This document shows, piece after piece, positions 30,311-32,051 of a DNA stretch of 32,051 nt. Position numbers and translations under genes: made by a program. The stretch is from Deltaproteobacteria bacterium (GTDB taxonomy: Bacteria; Myxococcota_A; UBA796; SXON01): NCBI GenBank assembly GCA_947486185.1, contig CANKTH010000050.1, forward strand, positions 1-32,051, in the 5' to 3' direction. A model generated the notes under the pieces. That model had not been told where the DNA came from, searched no databases, and saw only the letters and a program-made list of their open reading frames with translations. The number at the start of each line of letters is the position of its first letter. Positions within the stretch are counted from its first letter, which is position 1.

Positions 30311-31959
30311 CGGAGGCGCCCAGGCGGGAGGGCGTCGGCTCCGGGCGTTGGGCACGTTTACCCTGGTTTCTCCTGGGGCTGTTGGCCCTCGCCTACACGG
30401 CTGAACATAGCTTCTGGGTCGCGGGGGACGGCGGGTCGCCGCTGGACGAGCACTCCCATGAGCACGCGCTCCGGGCCATGTTGCAGTGGCGGGCGATCAT
30501 CGGCGACGGTGGCTTGAACGCCTGGTTGTGGCCCGGCTACTATCCTCCGGGTTTGTTCTGGGTGAGCTTCCTGGGCCTTTGGGTCTTGGGGCCCTCGCTC
30601 GCGACGCTGATCCAGGTCCAGGCGCTCTACACGGGCGCCCTTGTATTGGGTGTCGGGTTGTTGGTCGGCCGGTCCTTCACCCCTCTGCTCGGGCTCGCCG
30701 CCGGCTCACTGGCCCTGAGCTTCCCGATGTTCTGGTTTGAACGAAGCCGGATCATGTTGGCGAATCCACAGGCGGGTATTCTCGTCCTCGCTGTGGCGCT
30801 GCTGCCGCTGCCCGGCCAGAGCCGGTGGTGGATGGGCCTCGTGGGCGGTGTGGTGATGGGCCTCGCGGTGCTCACCCATACGAGCAACGTTTTTCCGGCG
30901 CTCGCGGCGGCGGCGGTCCATCTTTTTCTCGGCCTTCGACTCCTCTGGCGACGCCCGCCGGGGGCCTGGCGGGAGCTGGGCCACGGTACGCTCTATTGGC
31001 TACTCGCCGCGACCTCGGCAGTGTGGTACCAGGCGGCGCTTCCCGACATCATGGAGATGAGGCGGGCGATCCTCGAGCAGTACCCTGACACCATCGCTCT
31101 CGGTGGTGTGGCCGGTATCGTGGCCTGGTTCAAACATAGCTTTCTATACGCGAGCCACGCCTGGGCCCTCCTGTTCGGCTTGCCGCTGTTACCTTGGACG
31201 CTGCGCCGACCGCTGGTCCTGGTGAGCGCGGTTGGGGTGTGCGCGGTCTTCTGTGGGATCCTTACCTTTCCGCAAATTCACGAGCGTTACTTCTTACCCG
31301 CGGCGCCCCTCCTGCTCGTGTTGATCGTGGCGCCAGTGGGCCTGTTGAGCGTCAGCACGCTTCGCGAGCTGCGCTGGCTTGGTCATGCAGCGAGCCTGGT
31401 GCTCCTGGCGCTTGGCCTGAGGTTCACGCTGGGCCCATGGTTGTTTCAGGTGCCGATGTCTCGGACCGGGCTCCTGGATCGGGATGGTACATTCAGCGCG
31501 TGGCCGCTCACCAGCGATCTGGACGAGGCCTTGAGCGGCCTTCGGGCGCGGCCCAGACGTTGGGTGCACTACGCGCCACGCCCGTTGCGCGGAATCATGC
31601 CGCTACGTGCAGCGGCGGAAGCGATCCTGGCCGATCTCGAGATCCGGCGTGCGAAGGGCGAACCGTGTAGCAATCCCGGCGTCCTGGCGTTGATCGGGCG
31701 GGATAAGGAGTCGGACTTGCTTGACGCCGAGCTGGTGGCGCTGGGGCCGGAGGCCGGACGGGTGGTCCCGAGCGGGTCGAGTGACTGGCGTCGTACCGAC
31801 TGTGAGCCGTGTTACGCGGTCTTTTCGGCGCCGTCCGCGCTTTCGAGGTCTGAGGTCGCCAAGGACGTCGTGGCCGCGGGTTTCGAGAACATCGTGATCC
31901 TCAACGTTTCGGCTCCCGCGGACGCCGACTTCACCTTGCTTGTCGTAGCGGGCCGCTGA
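30307..31959 (+). CDS. GT-C (ArnT/PMT-like) membrane glycosyltransferase
   Basis: 550 residues from a TTG overlapping the lipoprotein stop (a TTG at 30289 is also in frame). TM1 is about 16-36. The first external loop holds the catalytic-type Asp-Glu-His motif 'SPLDEHSHEHALRA'. It is followed by 'WLWPGYYPPGLFWVSF' as in GT39/ArnT-type enzymes, then about nine more hydrophobic segments to residue ~400. A soluble C-terminal domain of ~140 residues ends 'FTLLVVAGR'. Such enzymes move sugars from polyprenyl phosphates to lipids or proteins on the outer face of the inner membrane. The acceptor is unknown. It is linked to an Asp/Thr-repeat lipoprotein, whose linker could carry O-glycans; that is inference. 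Confidence 0.88.
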   Translation: MTEAPRREGVGSGRWARLPWFLLGLLALAYTAEHSFWVAGDGGSPLDEHSHEHALRAMLQWRAIIGDGGLNAWLWPGYYPPGLFWVSFLGLWVLGPSLATLIQVQALYTGALVLGVGLLVGRSFTPLLGLAAGSLALSFPMFWFERSRIMLANPQAGILVLAVALLPLPGQSRWWMGLVGGVVMGLAVLTHTSNVFPALAAAAVHLFLGLRLLWRRPPGAWRELGHGTLYWLLAATSAVWYQAALPDIMEMRRAILEQYPDTIALGGVAGIVAWFKHSFLYASHAWALLFGLPLLPWTLRRPLVLVSAVGVCAVFCGILTFPQIHERYFLPAAPLLLVLIVAPVGLLSVSTLRELRWLGHAASLVLLALGLRFTLGPWLFQVPMSRTGLLDRDGTFSAWPLTSDLDEALSGLRARPRRWVHYAPRPLRGIMPLRAAAEAILADLEIRRAKGEPCSNPGVLALIGRDKESDLLDAELVALGPEAGRVVPSGSSDWRRTDCEPCYAVFSAPSALSRSEVAKDVVAAGFENIVILNVSAPADADFTLLVVAGR

Positions 31960-32051
31960 CGCGCAGGCGCAGCAGGTCTCGCAGGCTTCGTGGGAGATCC
32001 ATTGTGCCAAGCTTGGATCCGGACTTGTGTTCTCAGTCGAACAGCGGGACC
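31960..32051. other. Right edge of window, no gene identified
   Basis: Ninety-two bases after the glycosyltransferase stop. A short minus-strand ORF (MDLPRSLRDLLRLR from about 32000 down to a TGA near 31931) overlaps the end of the glycosyltransferase and is probably chance. No terminator or promoter seen. Confidence 0.5.

Noticed and set aside
31603..32010. Cys-containing minus ORF at the right edge
   Set aside because: Mostly antisense to the glycosyltransferase, no domain, and it extends into uninformative edge sequence.

Overview
The window is high-GC and densely coded, with short gaps and many genes that overlap the stop of the gene before by four bases (GTGA or ATGA). It suggests a free-living member of the Myxococcota or a related deltaproteobacterial lineage. 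The clues are two adjacent secreted proteases ending in a Cys-Gly-Cys or Cys-Ala-Cys motif, a transmembrane helix and an Arg cluster (MYXO-CTERM type), a large set of lipoproteins with Asp/Ser/Thr-rich linkers, a sigma-54 response regulator and a Bat operon. I see no phage, insertion sequence, CRISPR array, tRNA or rRNA.

Left part (1-13.8 kb). The 3' end of a Bat operon (end of a BatB/BatC-type protein, batD, batE) is followed by a small lipoprotein. Then come a B12-binding radical SAM enzyme, a GNAT acetyltransferase and an APC-type permease, all on the plus strand. A sensor kinase and sigma-54 response regulator pair lies on the minus strand, convergent with the permease. Divergent from the kinase is an envelope-folding operon: a parvulin lipoprotein, surA and pdxA.

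Middle (13.8-24.7 kb), all minus strand. There are two small secreted-type proteins, one with a perfect intrinsic terminator and a decayed tandem duplicate upstream of it. Next is a cluster that reads, in transcription order: BNR/Asp-box propeller lipoprotein, SMP-30-like propeller lipoprotein, HD-domain protein fused to a DUF1450-like Cys domain, DUF423 membrane protein, NfeD-like membrane protein with a His/Asp-rich loop, two tandem SPFH (flotillin-like) proteins, and HflX. The NfeD-SPFH-SPFH-HflX part combines the known NfeD/flotillin pairing with a neighbourhood that resembles hflX-hflK-hflC. It is the best candidate here for an undescribed membrane/translation stress module.

Right part (24.8-32 kb). 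A HmuY-family lipoprotein that contains no histidine is divergent from a subtilisin-like S8 protease and a HELFH metalloprotease (MXAN_6640-like). These are followed by an OmpA-C-terminal-domain protein, an Asp/Thr-repeat lipoprotein and a GT-C (ArnT/PMT-like) glycosyltransferase. The overall theme is the cell envelope: folding, surface proteases, surface lipoproteins and membrane scaffolds.
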